DNA of 64,000 nt from Zea mays (taxonomy: Eukaryota > Streptophyta > Magnoliopsida > Poales > Poaceae), in contig NC_050101.1 of the NCBI RefSeq assembly GCF_902167145.1, forward strand, positions 131,408,990 to 131,472,989. Direction: 5' to 3'. Positions 43,901 through 58,900 of this stretch are shown piece after piece. The notes under the pieces were generated by a model, which worked only from the letters and a program-made list of their open reading frames with translations, was not told the origin of the DNA and made no database searches. Positions within the stretch are counted from its first letter, which is position 1, and the number at the start of each line of letters is the position of its first letter. Both the position numbers and the translations under genes were made by a program.

Positions 43901-46900
43901 TATTACTAGAAGTGAGATGTGCAATAAAACATCCTGAATAGTAAAAATAGAGAAATTATGCGTATTAGAATTCTAGAGTATACCTTTCCAGAATTCCCAT
44001 GATAAAGGAAGAGAGGGAAACAGAATCCTATATGGAACAATTATGTTAATACTATCCAAATTATTGATTTAGCTTAGATCTAAAGCATGTAAGTTGTGAA
44101 ATAGACATACAGTGGTCAAGTGTCTTAAAACAGTCTGTGAGATCAGAATGCTGCAAGAACCAAGAACAACATGTTCAGGAGCTTTTGGGTCACGCAAATT
44201 TCCCGTGAGTGTGAGAACACAATTAGAAATTAGAGAAGGCCAACGTTTCAACAATTTTGTAAGCGATCTTCCAGCATACCTGCATAAGAATGTACAGAAA
44301 AAGAAACAATATGGTCATCTTATAAGGGAATCCTTTATGCAGACATAAAATAAGGAAATTCAGGTATACTTATCTTCTTCTCAAGAGAAGGTACGCTAAT
44401 CAGAAAACACAGATATTTCTCAAGTTCGTGTGTTTAAATGTTGATGGCAATGTTAGAGTGGACACACTAACCAGTTCAACCCAAAAGATTAAGTTGTTGG
44501 GAAAAGGTAGACAATCCACTCATACATTTCAACATCCCAGCTCGCATGCAGCCATAGAGGAAGTCGCAAACATGGAAATAAAGAGGCAGAGGCACAAATA
44601 AAGTCTCTGCCAGGATTCGAACTCGAAAAGTCAAGTTGGCACACTAACCTATTCAACCAAAAAACTTAATATGTTGGGAGAAAGTAGGCAATCCACTCAT
44701 ACACTTCCACAGGCAACAAAAAAAACTCGACCGGTAAGGGAAAGACCACCCACACGGTACTCGTACTTTGAGCCCTCCCAGCCTCTACATGAGGATTCGG
44801 CCCTATAGGTCAGTCCATCTCGTGTGCACACATCTAGGGGCTACTTAGACCACTTAACCAACTCATCTAGAGGCCACTCTAAGTAAAATATATACTAATT
44901 CTTAAACACAATGTTGAATTTATAACCAAGAAGAGAGAGAGAACTTACGATCGAACAGTTTCATAGTTGTGTAGTGAGAGATCTAAGAGATCATTCATCA
45001 AATTAATCATGGGGACAGATGGCGAAACATCTGCATTCATTCTGTATCTGTGATATGATGATTGTGAACACCTCCATGTACTATGCAAGTTTGCTTTGTC
45101 AACAAGTGCCCATCTAGGTCTAATGGAAACAAAATAGAGAAAGTTCAACAATGGCCCATATAGCAGAATCAGAATCCACAAATGCAGATGTGCATACCTC
45201 TTTTTTCCTTGAGCATGAAATGGAACAATGAAGTTGCATGGAGGCTCAATTATGGAAGCAGATTCTAGTTTCCAAGCTTGAACATGGCTTGACCATTCTT
45301 GGTATTCCAAGCTTCCTACACAGCTAACTGTCACATAAACATCAAAATTACTCACCTCGAGTCTTTGAGCCTAGTTAACATACCATAGTTTACCAAAGCA
45401 TCAATGACACGCACAACAAGGGATAGAAGAATACTGTCATCAGTTCTTTCCTTTAATAAGTACCTGTTGAGAGAGCAATTGGTGAAACCAAATAGTAAAT
45501 GTTAAGTGAAACTGTATGCATTAAGAACAAAAGTTCACCTGCAAGCTATGTGCACAAATTCTGCAGCCTTTTCACGCATTTCTGAGCTTCCAACAGTGCT
45601 ACCAGCAGATCCTGCTATGAAGAAAGCCGACTCCACTTCCAGGGACCTCCCATCTTTATATGACGGGCGAATTTCTGGTAAACAAGACATTACACCATGC
45701 AATGCAGAATGAATGCGTAACAGGGTTATTTTTAGGTGCTCCTTCTCATCTCCTGCTAAAAGAAAAACAAAACAAATATCAAATAGGTAACTACAGAAAA
45801 TAGAGCATAAATGCACAAAAAGACAATACATGGACTTCAATGTACTTGAATAGGCATGTTCTTTTTTTCTTTTGCACATACTAAAATACATGTGAGTAAT
45901 CAAAAAATAGATGGCAAGGTTGTTTCCATTGCCCGAACTAGCATATCTACCTGTGTCAGAATGAACTTTTGTCTGACAAATAGTCAAAAGATCTTCTAAA
46001 GCTGACTGGAAATGAAGTTGTAGTAATTCATTTGCAAAAGAGAGTTCATCATGACTTGGATCATGCCACTTTGGAGGGAAATTAAGCATTTCATCCTCCC
46101 TATCCTGATGAGCTTTCGAACACCCCCATGGTTCAATAATATTTCCAATAGGCTGACAAGTGAATGGCCTATACAAACAGAATAATATATTGGTTGGTGG
46201 GTAAACATGTTATAGATCAAATAAAGAAAACATTGAGTGTATGTGTTTGAGAAAACAAACAAGTGCACATGATGTAAACATACTTGTACTGATCAATTGG
46301 GTAATAAGAAACCAGATTTCCTAGCAGAGAGCGAAGGAGATGATCCCCAGCTCCATTAACCTAGACATTCCAAGAGAAAAGGAAATTCGTCATCCTATAA
46401 TATATGATTGGGACATGGAAATAATAGCTGTTCGAATGTATGAAAAGATAAATGAAAAATATAACCTTCCAAGAAGGGGACTGGAACGCAGATGTTATTA
46501 TGTGATTTAGTTCCTCCTTATAATTGAGTAAGGTAGGACCGGCATAACTGATGGATATGGCCAAAACCCTCAGATAGTAATCTATTGCTGTTTCCAGAGC
46601 AGGAGAAAGTGCAGCCTGCATGTCATTAGATGCAAGTGGTTGTACATATGGAATAGCTCAAGTAATACTGTAATAGACATTTTACATCTGAACAAACCTT
46701 GGTAGATGCTTTATCTGCAACTACTCTTCCTACATAACCAGTGGTTGGAGTCCCCTCAAAGGATGACATGATGGTCTCTAAGATTGGCTTTACAAGGTAG
46801 ACTGAAGCCTCCTCAGGATAAGAATGAACACAGGCACAACAAAGAAGCCCAACTTCTGAAGTAGCACCAGGGAGGATATTTGCATTAACGAACTTGGCAA

Positions 46901-49900
46901 TTCTCTTCAGGGACTGTTGATTGCAAAAAAAAAGGAAACAGATTAATGGTGGGAAATTCAAGTCTAGGGACAGAGAAGAGTACCACATATCAACAAGAAT
47001 GTAAATACCTGATTAAATAAGGGTTTTGATAACTTCCCTAGAAGAATTTCAAGCATACAAAAGTAATATGGACTGTCAACAAGAAAAGTCCCTGACATGA
47101 ATGAGCTTTGGTAACCCTCATTACTGCATATCCACATGAGATGTCACTACAGTGTTCTCACAAGTATTTCAAAAGGTAGGAGAAAATATCTCAGAAGTGA
47201 GACTAGTGATCACTGCTTACATGGGACTACTTGATTCCAGATTATGAAGCACAGAAAACAGTCGGGAAAAGAATTCATCTAGCCAGTTCGATAGAGTAGT
47301 AGATTGGAGCAATATAGGCACATCATCACTAACTGCAGCTAGCTATATACACCATAGGAGAGTTAGCAAAGTAATCTTTACCAGAAACCACAATTGCAGA
47401 TGATAAGGTAAAAGAAAAAACTTACATTTGAAAAGATAGACCCAATTAACTGCATTGTAGCAATAGTTTTAGGTGGATCATTGGCATCCATGCCAAGTAA
47501 CGCATTTGAAAGGGAAGCGACAACAAGATCACTGAATGAATCAACAACACTGCTATCATCATTCTGAGATGAACATAAAGAACATAGAAGAAGAGCACGT
47601 CCAGAAAATGCAACAGATGTGACAGCGTTCTTTAACTGATGGGTAGCTGTAGTCTGTTAGAAAACAAATAAACTGATTAGCTTGTTTCTGAATATCTTAA
47701 GTATGCTGTTGAAAAGGCCATACCAAATGAAAACTAAACAGATTCAAGGCTCACATTGACAACAAAAATATCTATACAAAATGAAGGTCAGTGCATATTT
47801 CTAGTTGAACTTACTGTCTCTAAGGCTCGTTGGAAGTTTTTTGCAACAAACTGAAGCACGAGGGTTGGTTCAATATAAGACAGGATCGAAGTTGCAACGG
47901 AAACTGTTTCAGCAAGAGAATTATCCTTGCTGTACTGACCACGATCCAATAATTTCAAGATAGCTTTGACAAAAACAGACCTTTCTTCCTTTCCCAGATA
48001 AGATTGATCATGGTCCTCAACTGCCATAACACTACAGTGTTTATGTTGAAATAGATGAACTGCAGTCAATAAGATGATTTTTTTCAAGCTGCGTGCAAGT
48101 GAAGATTCATCTCTTACAATTGTTCATGCTGAAGGCGTTTCTCAAAGTAAACAACAAGATAGCGCAGGAAGCGTTCCAATGAGTAGGTCCAACGACCCCC
48201 ATTTGACGGATGATAGAACCTAAAAACCAAAATTACTCAGGTTCAAACAAAATAAAAAGGCCCCTGCAGACCTCAAAAGAAGACCAATGCTAGAAGGCAT
48301 ACTGTTCCAAAAAATTAATGAGCTTCTCAAAATACTCAAATGCTAAACTTTTAGGCTTCAAAAGGTATACCTGCAAAAAGTAGAATAAAAATTGGTGTGA
48401 TTCTTTCTTGCTTTTAGTTGAAGTACAGCAAGTTGTAACATCTATATAATACAAAGTAACATAAATATATAATCTCCATGTTTGATTTGCAAGGCATATT
48501 CCTGTGATGGTAAAAACTAGAGCTCTCCATTTAACCTTATCGTGAAACCCATCCTTGTTGCCTCCATATTAAAATCCAATGATCTTAAGCCATGCCTGGA
48601 CCATGCATGCATCACTTTATTATGTCTCTCCGTGAGGTTATTCTTCACAAGCAGCACAAACAACACCACAAGCTTATCCCCTTCCTCTTGCTCACGCACA
48701 AAAGTTCCAGACCGTGTCTTCCTCACCAAGTTCGCCACTGTTGAAGCCATGACTGGCCCTTTAAGGCCAGGGGGTTTATTTTCCAGGTGAGTTCCTCTCC
48801 CTGCTATTATAGAAGCTGGAACCAAGCCAGCTTAGAAGCAGGTGGGAAGCAAGGTGATGCTGCAGCACCAACCGTGGTGGTGTCGACATTGTCAGGGCAG
48901 AGTAATCTTGCCAGAATGGTGTGGGTAGAACGGCATCAAGGAGTAGTGGTTGGGGTTGTGGGTGGTAGTGGCACACAGGAAGGCACCTCAACGCCGGCCG
49001 TGGGCAGTGCATCATCAGTGGGGTAGGCAGCACCAGTGCCAGGGAGGAGCCAGAAGCCACAAGGAATGAAGATGATGCCACTCAAGTAGGTGGTGGTCGA
49101 TGGGGATCCAAGGAGCAATATAGATGATGCCACCAATGTTTTCAAGTCGTCCGATTAATCACAATTAATCGTTGTACTCGGTTTGAACTTTGAACCAATC
49201 GCGATTAATCGCCAGAACGACCAGCAAATCGTCCCCTTGAAAACAATGGATGCCACTCAAGGTAAATGCACTTAGACAGGCACTTGTGATTAACTTAAAC
49301 AGAGGTGTCCGGTTTTAGTTACGTCCTTATATTAATATCTATGACAGTAAAAGTTTTATCATTAGAGTGTACATTATAAACAACCTTTTTCTATTAGAGT
49401 ACTCGTCTAGGGTTTTGGGGTTAGCCCCTTGTAATTATTGTCACACCCTTGTGTAATGGGTCAAGCCCAACATCTATTGATATATATACCAGTCCCAACC
49501 CTAGTTAGGGTTAGGGTTTCATTCTCCAACTTGGTACCAGAGCCAGTTTTCTTTCTCTTCTCCCCTTCCACCCACAGTCGCCGCCGGGTTCGCCCCCTGC
49601 TCGGCTGCCGCCCCAGCCACCACCCTCTGCCATGGTCGCTCCTCCGTTTCCCTCGCAAGTAGCCCTGCGGCTCCCGGTTTCCTGACCCCCTTTCCCGCTA
49701 CTCTTCCACCGTACGCCGCCGCTCCCGGCACTTCCTACGGTATCCCACCACCCTTGGTGCCTCCGTCTCCGCCCAGTTCCGCCGTAGTCACGATGTGTGT
49801 CTTCCTTTACGACGGCCACCATGTCCGGGGTATTTTCGTGTCCTTCGATCAGGCCATGAACCCTGTTCTCCGTGACTGCGTCGAGCTCAGCTCCACCCCT

Positions 49901-52900
49901 AGGTCGACTGTCACATACCTGGACCCACTATCTTCCTCCGTGTTGTGATCGCCTCCCTGGCAATCGAGCCTTCGTTGTCCCCCTCCCTTCGTTTCTCTCC
50001 CTGTTTTTTTTGTGTGAGGATGTTGTCCATAGGTTCCTTATGAGTCCTTTTATGTTTTTATGTTTTCGTCCTCTGTAAGGAGGCTCTTGTATCTGGGCTG
50101 TTTTCTAGCCCCATAACCTTTCTTTCTTCTTAATATAATGAGACGCAGTCCTCCTACGTTTTCGAGAAGAAAAAAAACATCTCCCAAAAAGAAAAAAGGG
50201 TATGAATTTGATGATCATCTTGGGAGCTTGGATCCTATGGAAGCATCACAATGTCTGCGTCTTCGAAGGTTTGCAGCTGAGTATGTGGAATTTCTACACG
50301 CTCTGTAAGATGAACATCATCTTTGGTGTCTCGTTGGAGTGCAAGGACTGCAAAGTTTAGGCCTGGGTTCGCTGAGCGGTTAGGTGGAGTTTCCTGGTCT
50401 GGTCTCACCATTTCTATTTGTTGTATAAGAGTTTTGTTCTTGTAAGAACAGCCCCTCACAGCTCGGTCCAGAGTGAGAGGATAAAGTTTGTACGGGAACG
50501 TTTTTTCTTCTCTTGATACAAAGAAACGCAGCTCTCCTGCATTTTCAAAAAAAAAACTACATATCTAGCCAACGCTTATAATTTCAAATGGAGGGAGTAT
50601 GTTCCTAGAAAAGCCAAAGCACCTCATAGTTTTGAATGGAGAGTATCTTTCATAAGCCAGTCAGATTGAAAACAAATAAAAGCTGAACGGATGTCAATAA
50701 CTTACAACAGACTTTGCAATTGCCTTGGAAAGTGTTCTGGTCTTACTGGAAAATAAAAATCTTGTGTTCCCAGGAACCTCCACTGGAAAGGGGTATGAAC
50801 CATTGCCACTTGATATAGGAACCTAGAAATGGACACAGAAATATGTAAATAAATTGGCAAAAAGATAATCGAACAACTTTCTGCACAGTTATAAGTATTT
50901 ACCCATTCCTCCGCTCCACATTATTTTTTTCTCGAACCACGCAGGAGAACTGCGCGTCATTTCATTTAAGGTAGAAAAACAAATACATAGAGTAGGCAGA
51001 AGGATGCCCAACCCGAACACCACACACAAAACTAGGGACTTCTTCCAGAACAGACCCGACTTAGACCACCAGACCTACCCAGCTATGGCTTGTGACTTAG
51101 GTCTATTACGAACCATTTCTATCTCTTTTAATATATTGAAACGCAGCTCTCCTGCGTTTTCGAGAAAAAAAAAAGCTCCAGCCTTACACCATAGTAAGTC
51201 CTCCTCTTCTATTAACTAGAGAACACGCCTGACACGCGGCTGACATCCATCAAACACACAAGAGTATCTGAATTTCCAATTCTCCTAGGCTACTAGGAAG
51301 AACATAGTGTTAAGCCCCTTCCGTACCTCCTTAGGCGCCAAAGAGATGGAGCGTGCCCACCAAAAAAAAGCGAGTGGATTAGACTACTACTACTAGGCTA
51401 CTAGGAAGAACATAGTGTTAAGGACAAATATCTTGGAATTGTGGTAGCTCCAAGAACGCAATTTATAAACGCGAAAGGGCATCTAATTGTGTTAGTTAGA
51501 TGGCTTGAGTAGCACTCCCTAGGTCCTGAGTTCGACTCCTCATGGGACCAAAATTTAGGCTATGGTTAAAAAATTCTTCTCGAAATGAAAAGCCAGGATT
51601 AAAAAACAGTCTTGTAACTTGTTAGGTGCATGGCTCCCGCCCCCTCACCTCTTGCCCGTGACCCCTCCCCTCCCGCTCGCGACCACTCCCCTGCACACAG
51701 CGCCTCACCAGATCCAACGCCTCGCCTACCCACCAACCCACGCCGGCCACCATCCACTCCATCAACGGTGTTGCTGTGGCTTCTCTTAGCCAGGTGGCGT
51801 CACTCTTCGCCCCTTCCTCCTCTTCTCCGGAGACGTTTACCTCCGCCACCCAAGGCTGGTCAAAGTTCAAGGGGTGGAGTGAGAGTGTGCCTGGGTCCCC
51901 TGACGACGACCTTCCTCCACATTCCTAGACTGGACGACCTCTGTTCTGTGATATCTTGCTTCACCCGCGTGCTCCCCATATCCTAGCACCGAAGGTTTTT
52001 CCTCCGAGGGAGCCCTCCCCACTTGAGACCGGGGCGTCAAACCCTCATCAAGGGGAACGACACTGTCGGTTTCGTGGGTTGGAGAGTGCGCTAGAGACAA
52101 CTCTTGGTGGATGGACCAGAGTCGAATCAAAGAAGACTAAGAACCGTCGCCTAAGAGCACTGCGGACACGTCGTCCGGTGTCAGGTGACTTATTTGATCG
52201 TTGTTTCAACTGCTTCGCGGACGATCATTTCGCCACTTCCTGACGTTTTGGACCAAGATGTTTTCGTTGTAAGGCACTTGGTCATCGCTCCTATGCCTGC
52301 CCTGGGCCAGTGAAAAGTGACGGGAAGGTTCCAGTTCATCGACGGTTGTCGAGGGGATCGGTCTGGAACAGATTATCGCTGGTAGTGCCAGCGGATGCCG
52401 ATCAGGCGAGGACAAGGCCCGTTCTGCAACATCAAGTGTCTCAGATCTCTGTCTGGGAGCGGCTTCAACCCCCCATGCCCCATCAACGTAAAAAGAAGCA
52501 GATCAATATCTGCGTAGAATTTCCCCACCAGGTACTGAGATTGGTCTGGCCCATTGTGAGATGAAGGAAGGTGGAATGGATGCTCAAGCAACTGGTTCTC
52601 CAGCCAGAGATGTTGGAGCTACGGCTGGCTCTGTTTCACAGTGCTCCCTCCCGCCCCGCCCGCGACGCAAACGCCATCGGAAGCGCAGGTCATCGTCGAG
52701 GGGTGGTTCTGATCCGGGACATGACCAGTCTGCTCAACCCGGAAATGATGAGACCCCTCTGGTTGGACCCATGTTGATGCATCATCAAAACCTATGTGTG
52801 ATCGGTTGGAACAGTCTGATGGAAAAGGCAGAGGATGATTTGAAGAACGCAGTGTCTATCTTCGTGGTAAGTGATGTGTTAGTGCCAGTTGCTGATATCG

Positions 52901-55900
52901 CAGATGCGGTTGCTCTGAAGCTTCAGGTCAATCCCGAGTCGCTATATCTGAGGCAATTAGCTCCTGGGCATTTCCTTATGCTCCCCAGCCTTCAGTTAGT
53001 AGATCAGTTGACAGGGAGATGGAACACTATTCGTGCAGGCGACTTCTCCCTGCATTGTAAGAGATGGTCCAAGTTTTTTGGGTCAACAGGTGCAAGTTTG
53101 CATATCCCTGTGGAATTCGAACTAAGTGGCATTCCATTTCATGCCTAGGAATTGTCCACTGTCCAACACCTTTTGAACCCTTTTGCCTAGGTGAATGAGG
53201 TCCATGTGGAGACTTTAGAACTCAAGAATTTGTCCGTTTTTCGTTGTTATGTTTGGTGTTATGACCCGGCCTCAATCCCTCTGTCTAGAGACCTCTGGAT
53301 TTTTGAATCACCAAGAATTGTTTCAGACGATGGAAGACTATCTTTCGCTTATCATGTTCAGATTAAAGTTCTAGTGGGACAACGTGCTTTCGCAAGCCCG
53401 GTCCAAGTCCCAGCTAATAATGATGGTTCTGCATAGCAAAGTCGGGGCTTCTGTTCGCGTTCGCCACCAGGGGACCGTGATGGCAAAAGGGGCTCTGCGA
53501 AGGACGATGAGCATGAGGGTAGACGATCTGTCCTTGGCCGCCAAGGCCCAAGGTCTGATGAAGAGCCTAGGGATGAAGGAGAAGCCAATCAGAGTGCTTA
53601 GAGAGTTGGAAGCTATGAGATAACGGAGGTGCCCTCGACCGTGGAGATCACTGATGGTATATCAGCAGACTTGGTCCCTGATCGGGCAATGTCGGTGCTT
53701 GGGAAATCCCCACCACAAGTGATCGCCCTTTCCCCCCTTGCGGTTTCTCAGGCCTTGGACATGGTAGTCCCAAGGACTCCGCCTGAGGCCAAAATGCTTC
53801 TTCCTGTCGAGGTTGTCGAATCTGCTCCTACTACGTGGGTGGCCACGGTTCTGGGCCCTAAGCTTGTCCAAGGTTCGTTGGGCCCTGTTGATGAGCTCGG
53901 GACTGTAGAGCAGCTGGTGCCCAGCCATGATGATACTCCCGCTGTTACTTCTATTCCATCTGTGGACCTGCCTCAGATTCTGTTGGATGAAAGCAGTCTA
54001 GGAGCCGATGTGGTTCCTGACACAGTGCCTGCCCGGGGTGCTCCTGACCCTGTTGAGGGGCCTGTGTCTGTTGAGCCGCACAATGTGACCGATCATAGCA
54101 AAGATGGCCATCCTTCCCACCTTTAGGACCAAGCTGGTAGCAAATTCAAAGTAAAGCCTCCCTGCTTCAAAGTACTCGAGAAGGAAAATCCCTACAGTGC
54201 CATCCTTCCCACCTTCAGGACCTTCAATACTCGAGAAGGAAAATCCCTACAGTGCCAATCCAGCTGACAGATGTTGAGATGACAAAAATGTTGCAAGACT
54301 TCATGCAGAATGTTACTAGGCCAGCTGCACGGTTGATGGTTGTCCCTCCGGTTATTAAGCATAAGAAGAGGAAGACCCTGCCCAATGACTTCAATCCAAG
54401 GAGAAGTAGAAGGGTGGCTAATCTGCCACCTGAATTGGGCAACGAATCTGCAGCTAAAGTCTGCAGACAATTGGGCTTTTGTGATGGCCAGTAGCATATT
54501 TCCTTTGAAGATGCCAAAAAGTATGTGCGTCTTTTTGATTGAGCGCTTTCCAGAGATCATGTTGCATACCATGGCAGCCTTATTTGGCTGGGAGTTGCCA
54601 GAAGAAGTCCAGGTTCAAACCTGATTAGTAGGGGTGTCTTACAGGTCGTTTTTGTCATTTGAATCTTCTTATGATGCGTTCAGCTTTTCTTATCTAGAAT
54701 GTGAGAGGCCTGAATGATAGGTCCAGAAGAGACATTGTTAAGTCTTTTGTCCTTAGCATCAAACCAATGATTGTCTGGCTACAAGAAACTAAGTTATGTT
54801 CTATCTCAGCTTTTGACATCCTGTCCATTCTTGGTGCTGGATACAATAACTTCGTTTACACACCAGCCCATGGGACCAGAGGAGGTATTTTAGTGGCCTG
54901 TAGAGATGGAGTCTACTCTTCTATTGGAAGCTTGGTGAGGGATTTCTCAGTTTCAGTTAAGTTGCAAGAGGAAGTGGTGCTCAGTGGTGGTGGTTCACGG
55001 GTGTTTATGGGCCACACCAAGATAATCTCAAGCAATCCTTTCTCCAAGAGCTGAGAGAGATCAGGGAGACGTGCACTTGCCCTAGGTTATAGCTGGAGAT
55101 TTCAATCAGATCTATAGCTTAGAAGATAAAAACAATGCGAATATAAATAGGGCCATGGTGGGTAGATTCAGGAGGATTATCAATGACTTGGATCTAAAAG
55201 AAATTCCGTTGGTAGGCAGGAAATTCGCTTGGTCAAATGAGAGAAACGTCCCCACTCTTGTTAAACTCGACCATGTTTTCTATACAACCAGCTAGGAAGA
55301 GATCTATCTAGACTGTATACTCAAAAATAATTCTTCGGAGCTCTCAGATCATTGTTCTTTAACCTTGCACCTTAATGAGGATGGCAAGGGCAAGCCGTGA
55401 TTCCATTTTGAGAGTTTTTGGACTAAGATTACAGTTTTTTTGGAGACGGTGTCTACCTCTTGGGAGCAGCCAATGATGGTTTCTTGTCCTTTGCAAAGAG
55501 TGGCTATAAAGTTGAAAAGGCTTGCTAAGGCTTTGCAGTATTGGAGTCATAAGAGGATCGGCAATGTTAAATCGCAGCTGGGTTTGGCCAAGGAAATTTT
55601 GCACAGACTTGAGATCGCTCGGGACAATAAGTTGTTGTGTAGGGAAGAGATACGGCTAAAAGGAAGGCTTAAGCAACACTGCCTAGGGCTTGCTTCCCTG
55701 GAAAGGACAATAGCTAGGCTCAGATCGCGGATCAAATATCTGAAAGAGATACAAACACCTCCTTTTTCACCTGCAGGCCTGCTATCAAAAAAGGAGGAAC
55801 TTTATCTCTGAATTAGTCCATGGGGACAGGGTTGCCACCTCTCGTGAGCAAAAACAGGAAGTTTTGTTTGAATATTTCTCCAATTTACTGGGCATAGCGA

Positions 55901-58900
55901 AACAGTGTGATCTTACTGTTGATTTGGAAGCTTGCCACAGAACTGCTGTTGATCTTGGTGCCTTAGACCTTCCCAAGAGGAAGTTAGGGCCACTATTGCT
56001 AGCCTCCCTTCGGATAAAGCCCTGAGGCCAGATGGTTATACGAGGAGGTTTTATAAAACCTGCTAGCACATCATTAAGGTCGATCTGATGGCGGTGGTGA
56101 TCACCCTACACCAAGGTAATGCGCGCAAATTGTGTATGTTGAACTCAACGTATCTAACTCTTATCCCAAAGAAGGTTGAAGCCAAAACAGCTGAGGATTG
56201 CAGGCCGATTAGTCTCATTCACAGCTTCACCAAGCTAGTCTCCAAAGTCTTGGCTAATCGTTTGGCACCTTACCTTCAGAATTTGGTGGCTAAAAATCAA
56301 AGTGCATTTGTTAGGGGTCGATCCATCCATGACAAGTACATGTTGGTTCAGCATTCTATCAAGGCCCTTCACAGGAAGAAGGTCCCTAGCTTGTTTCTGA
56401 AGCTAGACATTACAAAAGCATTTGACTCAGTGTCCTGGGCCTTTCTCTTAGAAGTGTTATCTCATCTTGGCTTCGGGCCCAGATGGTGCGGTCTTGTATC
56501 TAATATGTTGTCCACATCTTCCACACAAGTGTTGTTGAATGGAACTCCGGGTGATTACATTCGACACTAGGGGAGCTGCGCCAAGGCGATCCCTTATCTC
56601 CTATGCTTTTCATAATCGTGATGGATGTCCTTAGCAGTTTATTCAAACATGCCAAGGACAGGGGGTTGCTGCATGATTTGGTCTTCAGGAATGTGAAATC
56701 TAGGCTTTCCATCTATGCAGATGATGTGGTTCTTTTTGTCAAGCCTATGGAGGAAGACCTAGTTTGTGTCAAGATGATCCTGGATTGCTTTGGAGAGGCC
56801 TCGGGTTTAGTTGCGAATCTGCACAAAAGCTGCACCATCCCTATCAGTTGTGATGCACAGACTGTTCAGGACAGCTGGACCATTTTGCAGTGTTCTCCCG
56901 CTTTTTTCCATGCAACTATTTGGGGCTGCCTGTTTCTGACAAGAAGTTGGGAAGGAGGGACCTCGTGCAGTGGGTGGACAAGATAGCTAACCGCCTGCCC
57001 AGTTGAAAGGCCTCCCTTCTAAACCTTGACGGCATGACAGCCTTGGTCCGATTTGTGCTCTCAGCTATCCCCGTATATCTTTTCATCGTCATGAATGTTT
57101 CCAGGTGGGTTAATAGTGCTATTGACAAAATTCGGTGAGGATTCTTGTGGAAGGGTAGAAAAGAAGTAAAAGGAGGACATTGCCTTGTGGCGTGGGATAA
57201 AGTCACTAGACCTCTGGACCTTGGAGGGCTAGGTATACCAAACCTGCTATACATGAGTTGGGCGCTGCAAGCTAAATGGTTTTGGCTGAATAAGACTGAT
57301 CCGAATAAGCCTTAGAGTGGCTTGGATCTCCTTGTTCAAACCAACCCTTTCCCCGGTAGGTATACAACAATATCTTGCTCTTTGGGACACTTTAGAAGAG
57401 ATTGAGCTCACTCAACAAGAAGATCATCACGTCTGGAGGCGTGAGTCTTCAGGCCTTTTCTCTTCTAGGTCCTGCTACAAGGTTCAGTTCATGCTCATGG
57501 GCTCCATCATCTTTGAACCTTGGAAAAGATTTTGGAAATCTTGGGCTCCTCCAAAGTGTAAGACCTTTTTATGGTTAGTCATGCATAATAAGTGTTGGAC
57601 AGCTGACAGACTACAAAAAAGAGATCTTTCTCATCCGAAAGTGTGCCCTTTTTGTGATCAAGAGCAAGAAACAGTACAACATCTGTTGACTAGTTGTGTC
57701 TTCACCAGGCAGTTTTGGTATAGCATTCACTCTCCCTTTGGTATGGGTCAGCAAACTCCCAGGCTAGAGGATACTAATTTTGCTGACTGGTGGAGAAAAG
57801 TGGGAAATCGAGTGCACAAAAGCGCTCTAGAAAGGGAGTCAACAGTGTCATTATCTTGGGAGCATGGTGCCTTTGGTTACATCGAAACAGGGTTATATTC
57901 GATGGAGAATCTCCATCCATGGGCAAGGTGCAGAGAAGCTTCCTAGATGAGCTATCTTTATGGGTCCTAGCTGGTGTGAAACACCATGGAAGCCTAGGTC
58001 TTGCTGCTGCTCTTGGCGCAGCAAGCCTGACTTAGTAATTGTTGGTCGACCCTTTGTATCTTTTTTCCTATGGACCCTTTTATTTATGCTTGTTGTTGGC
58101 CACCATAGGGTGGTTTTTTGTACTAGTCCTCTTGGATCTTAATCCCTTTCTTCTTAATATAATGAGACGCAGTTCTCCTGCGTTTTTCCAGAGAAAAAAT
58201 TCTTCTCGACTGACCCACACTAAAGCACATGTCTAAGGCCCGGCTATGGTCATGGTCGTTCTCACATTAGCTACGATGTAGTTAACTACGATGTCATTGT
58301 GTATAGGTGGAGTAGGGGTTCATGAGTTTTCTCAACATGCATGAGAAGGCCTTCTGTTGTCTTACCCTTGACAAGTCGAGTTCTTTAAGCATTTTACAAA
58401 CCATGATTGTTTAAGTAACAAATTATAGTGTTGATATCAGGTGAAAAATGTAGATGGGCATTGCGGTTATCTTTAGTTCTCTCACACAAATGCTTTATTC
58501 TATAGTGGTCCACTACATGAACCAGTAGCATCACTACACCATAAACATTCCACATTCTTATTTAACCATTTGCTGCATGTTTTCTAGGCAATAGTTCTTA
58601 GGTATGCACCGAGCCACCGAAAAATTCAACCTAAAAGATTAATCTGATGGAGAAAGATGGGCAATTCACTTGTATTCTAACACTCCCCCTCACGTCGAGG
58701 ATCTCTCAGGCCTCAGACATGGAATAGGAACGAGCAAAATTTATTTTATTTTATTGCGCTAGCCAAGATTCGAACTTGAGACCTCTAGCTCTGGTATCAT
58801 ACTAAGTTGCATGCATCAACTAGTTCGACCCAAATACTTAAGCAGATGGAGAGAGGTGGACAGTTCACTTGTATTCTAACCGTCCTAACATATCCTTAAC

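Larger units (their letters stand above)
51584..58193 (+). mobile_element. L1-type LINE, full length (6.6 kb), coding sequence decayed
   Basis: It is bounded by a perfect 16-bp TSD AAAAAATTCTTCTCGA (51568-51583 and 58194-58209). It has a GC-rich 5' region, ORF1 with zinc knuckles, ORF2 with endonuclease, reverse transcriptase and C-terminal zinc block, and a 3' end with the hairpin AGACGCAGTTCTCCTGCGTT but no long poly(A). It is inserted antisense in the 8.9-kb PA200 intron. Confidence 0.93.

Noticed and set aside
48032..48117. 29-nt intron in PA200 (acceptor CGCAG at 48089)
   Set aside because: It preserves frame but is far below a workable plant intron length; the acceptor at 48032 also keeps frame and gives 86 nt.
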